Source: Actinomycetota bacterium (lineage in GTDB: Bacteria > Actinomycetota > Thermoleophilia > UBA2241). From it: a stretch of DNA of 7,596 nt. The notes below the pieces were generated by a model. The model had not been told where the DNA came from. It did not search any database and saw only the letters and a program-made list of their open reading frames with translations. Where the stretch lies: positions 1-7,596 of the forward strand of contig JAPLCL010000169.1 in assembly GCA_026392265.1 (NCBI GenBank), in the 5' to 3' direction. Below are positions 6,251-7,596 of this stretch, piece after piece (the first letter of the stretch is position 1; every line of letters starts with the position of its first letter). The position numbers and the translations under genes are program-made.

Positions 6251-7057
6251 TCAGTCGACCTCGGCCGGGGCGTCGACGGCGACGCCCTCAGCGGCGAGCG
6301 CAACGTCTGCGGCGGCGGCGCCCTCGGCGGCCTGAGGCCGCGCGCGCCGCCCCCGCAGCCGCGCGCGCCGGGACGTGCGCCGAGCGCGCGTCTGCAGCTC
6401 GTGCAGCGCTTCGGCCGCGGCCTCCTGTTCGGCGCGCTTTTTGCTGGTGCCGAAACCGTGGCCCAGCACCTCACCGTCGACGCAGGCCTCGATCTCGAAC
6501 TCGCGATTGTGCGGCGGACCACTGTACCCGAGCACCTTGTAGTGCACCGCCTGTGAGCTGCGCGCGAGGTGCTCCTGCAGCTCGGTCTTGTGGTCGATGT
6601 AGCTGCTCTCGGCGTAGAGGATGTGCTCCTCGAAGACCTCGACCACCGCCGGGCGCACAGCCTCGAAGCCGAAAGTGACGTACACGGCCCCGATGAGGGC
6701 CTCGGTGAGGTCGGCGAGCACGTTCTCGTTGTTCTGCAGCTGCAGCGCGTCGCCGGCCTCCTTGCCCAGGCCCGCCTGTTCGCGAAGGAGCTTGCCGAGG
6801 CCCAGTCTGGCGGCCACCCGGGCGCACGTGGCGCGGCTCACGATGTAGGCGCGCAGCCGCGCCAGGTGCCCCTCGGCGAAGTCGGGGAAGCGCCGGTACA
6901 GCTCGGTGGTGATGCAAAGACTCAGCACGCTGTCGCCGAGGAACTCAAGACGCTCGTACGAGTCGACGCGCTCGGCAGCCCACGAGGTGTGGGTGAAGAC
7001 CTGCCGCATAGTGGCACTGTCCAGCTGTTCCGCCAGTGATAGAAGTCGGTATGTCAC
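6251..7057 (-). CDS. rnc: Ribonuclease III (RNase III)
   Basis: RNase III cuts double-stranded RNA, maturing rRNA precursors and controlling some mRNAs. From GTG 7057 the product is 268 residues. The catalytic domain carries signature YERLEFLGDSVL with E35, E38 and D42; EGHLARLR with E62; and LADLTEALIGAVY with D116 and E119. All metal-binding acids are present, so it should be active. The dsRNA-binding domain (about 154-222) runs from DHKTELQEHL to GTSKKRAEQEAAAEAL. An Arg-rich then Ala/acidic tail of about 46 residues follows, which is not standard. The start is uncertain: GTG 7057 has GAGGG 5 nt upstream and about 20 residues before FTHTSW, as relatives have. ATG 7069 (4 codons earlier) and GTG 7120 (21 codons earlier, 289 residues) are possible but have weaker ribosome sites, and the extra residues fall in a strong hairpin. 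smc follows after 2 nt. Confidence 0.95.
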   Translation of the reverse strand: MTYRLLSLAEQLDSATMRQVFTHTSWAAERVDSYERLEFLGDSVLSLCITTELYRRFPDFAEGHLARLRAYIVSRATCARVAARLGLGKLLREQAGLGKEAGDALQLQNNENVLADLTEALIGAVYVTFGFEAVRPAVVEVFEEHILYAESSYIDHKTELQEHLARSSQAVHYKVLGYSGPPHNREFEIEACVDGEVLGHGFGTSKKRAEQEAAAEALHELQTRARRTSRRARLRGRRARPQAAEGAAAADVALAAEGVAVDAPAEVD

Positions 7058-7062
7058 GGTAA

Positions 7063-7067
7063 CCCTC
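7063..7067 (-). promoter_or_regulatory. Shine-Dalgarno supporting the rnc start at 7057
   Basis: Minus-strand GAGGG lies 5 nt before GTG 7057. No comparable motif precedes ATG 7069. GTG 7120 has only AAGG about 11 nt away. This decides the start chosen here, though not conclusively. Confidence 0.5.
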
Positions 7068-7074
7068 ATACGGC

Positions 7075-7114
7075 GACGAGGGGACGCCCCCGCAGCGGGA
7101 GGCCTCCCCTCGTC
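7075..7114 (-). promoter_or_regulatory. Strong 40-nt hairpin between acpP and rnc
   Basis: GACGAGGGGA (7075-7084) pairs perfectly with TCCCCTCGTC (7105-7114). Inside it, after a C/C mismatch, three more pairs, a one-base bulge and four further G-C pairs close on a 3-nt loop: about 17 base pairs in 40 nt. In the minus-strand RNA it ends 17 nt before GTG 7057. It lacks a U tract, so it is not a classic terminator. In E. coli and Streptomyces, RNase III is known to cleave a structure in its own leader to limit its synthesis; this hairpin is well placed for that. It could also protect the acpP mRNA 3' end. If GTG 7120 were the real start it would be coding. Confidence 0.6.
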
Positions 7115-7137
7115 ATTCACGCGCGAACCGGCCTTGA

Positions 7138-7383
7138 CTACGCGTTAGCCGTCTTCATCACGAAGTCGACCGCGTCTCCGACGGTCTTGATCTGGGCGGC
7201 CTCTTCGTCGCTGATCTTGATGCCGAACTTCTCTTCCATGGTCATCACGAGCTCGACCAGGTCGAGGGAATCGGTCTCGAGATCTTCCTGGAAACGGGCT
7301 TCCAGGGTGACCTTGTCTTCATCGACGCTGAGGGTCTCGACGAGGATCCCCTTGACGTGCTCGAACACCTCTTCGCGGGTCAT
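7138..7383 (-). CDS. acpP: Acyl carrier protein
   Basis: ACP carries growing acyl chains on a 4'-phosphopantetheine arm during fatty-acid synthesis and feeds PlsX. This 81-residue acidic protein has the usual length and layout. Helix I is VFEHVKGILVETL (6-18). The DSL motif falls at 38-40 within LETDSLDLVELVM, with S39 the site for the prosthetic group. Acidic helix II is followed by EEKFGIKISDEEA and a C-terminal helix VGDAVDFVMK. Its ATG has GGAGGT 6 nt upstream, a strong site that fits an abundant protein. It starts 30 nt after plsX and ends 17 nt before the farthest possible rnc start. The company of plsX marks it as the primary-metabolism ACP rather than a polyketide or peptide carrier. 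Confidence 0.97.
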   Translation of the reverse strand: MTREEVFEHVKGILVETLSVDEDKVTLEARFQEDLETDSLDLVELVMTMEEKFGIKISDEEAAQIKTVGDAVDFVMKTANA

Positions 7384-7389
7384 GGACGA

Positions 7390-7395
7390 ACCTCC
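7390..7395 (-). promoter_or_regulatory. acpP ribosome binding site
   Basis: Minus-strand GGAGGT ends 6 nt before the acpP ATG. It is a near-consensus site, consistent with high expression. Confidence 0.8.
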
Positions 7396-7410
7396 GGTGA
7401 AGTTTGGCTG

Positions 7411-7439
7411 AGTCTACACTGTGGGGGCGTGCGCCCCAA
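7411..7439 (-). promoter_or_regulatory. Candidate acpP promoter overlapping the plsX 3' end
   Basis: Minus-strand TTGGGG (7439-7434) and TAGACT (7416-7411) are separated by exactly 17 nt, the ideal spacing for a housekeeping sigma factor. TAGACT begins at the plsX stop codon. Transcription would start near 7404, just ahead of the acpP ribosome site. The -35 matches TTGACA only at TTG, and the C-rich spacer is also part of a small hairpin. Confidence 0.35.
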
Positions 7440-7596
7440 GCTCCGCCGCGATGCTCGGCAGGAGCTCGCTCACGACCGCTCGCCGGCCCATACGCACCGC
7501 CTGGGCGATGCCGCGGGCGGTCGAACTGCCGTGGGCGATGATGACCGGCGCGCTCACCCCGACGAGAATGGCGCCGCCGAACTCGTTGGGATCCAG
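7414..7596 (-). CDS. plsX: Phosphate acyltransferase PlsX, C-terminal 60 residues (gene continues past the window)
   Basis: The minus-strand frame from the right edge to TAG 7416-7414 encodes 60 residues. NEFGGAILVGVSAPVIIAHG followed by SSTARGIAQAVRMG matches the conserved end of PlsX, usually (D/E)YGGAPLLG...I..HGSS.AKAI.NA. PlsX converts acyl-ACP and phosphate to acyl-phosphate for PlsY, the first step of glycerophospholipid synthesis in most bacteria. The tail after that motif ends in ELGAHAPTV. acpP, whose product carries PlsX's substrate, follows after 30 nt, and fabD and fabG do not lie between them. Most of the protein is outside the window, so completeness cannot be judged. Confidence 0.9.
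   Translation of the reverse strand: MDPNEFGGAILVGVSAPVIIAHGSSTARGIAQAVRMGRRAVVSELLPSIAAELGAHAPTV

Noticed and set aside
4998..6335. A 445-codon plus-strand open frame antisense to smc and the end of rnc
   Set aside because: It is a GC-driven shadow of the smc coding frame. The product is low-complexity Ala/Leu/Arg with no domain, and it crosses the rnc-smc junction without respecting it.
7075..7114. The acpP-rnc hairpin as an ordinary intrinsic terminator
   Set aside because: The RNA after the stem reads GCCGUAUGAGGG, with no U run, and rnc-smc-ftsY have no other visible promoter, so full termination here is unlikely.
7424..7437. GGGGC/GCCCC small hairpin at the end of plsX as a terminator before acpP
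   Set aside because: It has only about 5 pairs, lies within plsX coding sequence, has no T tract, and a close 30-nt gap to acpP argues for read-through.
1..7596. CRISPR array, tRNA or rRNA genes, insertion sequence ends or attachment sites
   Set aside because: I read through for regularly spaced repeats, tRNA-like cloverleaf motifs, transposase motifs and long terminal inverted repeats and saw none; almost all of the window is protein-coding.

Overview
The window is high-GC bacterial chromosome and is almost fully explained by known families. The sequence style points to a deep-branching actinobacterium. The RNase III, with its FTHTSW start and YERLEFLGDSVL core, and the SMC head, with SMQDVIFAGSDG and HSIIGQGKVESF, look most like class Thermoleophilia. 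That assignment rests on remembered family resemblance, not on a search, and Coriobacteriia or another high-GC lineage is possible.

Layout. From the right edge leftwards on the minus strand runs a compact housekeeping operon: plsX (3' end only), acpP, rnc, smc and ftsY. A GNAT acetyltransferase and then an unrecognised four-helix membrane protein follow on the same strand. At the left edge, on the plus strand and convergent with the rest, sit the last codons of a VapB-type antitoxin and a complete VapC-type PIN toxin.

How the genes relate. plsX and acpP serve phospholipid and fatty-acid synthesis. rnc processes double-stranded RNA, smc organises and segregates the chromosome, and ftsY is the SRP receptor GTPase that delivers nascent membrane proteins. 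The order acpP-rnc-smc-ftsY is an old and widespread bacterial arrangement. Spacing is tight: 17 nt between the acpP stop and the farthest rnc start, 2 nt between rnc and smc, and 11 nt between smc and ftsY with the ftsY ribosome site touching the smc stop.

The more interesting signals lie at gene junctions. (1) A strong 40-nt hairpin lies between acpP and the best-supported start of rnc, where an RNase III autoregulatory cleavage site would be expected. (2) A perfect 14-bp tandem duplication copies the start codon of the GNAT gene. It creates a five-codon leader ORF whose stop overlaps the true start. (3) A TTGGGG-17-TAGACT promoter candidate overlaps the end of plsX just before acpP. (4) RNase III has an arginine-rich C-terminal tail built on a 7-codon repeat. 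I see no clearly new multi-gene system here; the two junction elements are the best leads.
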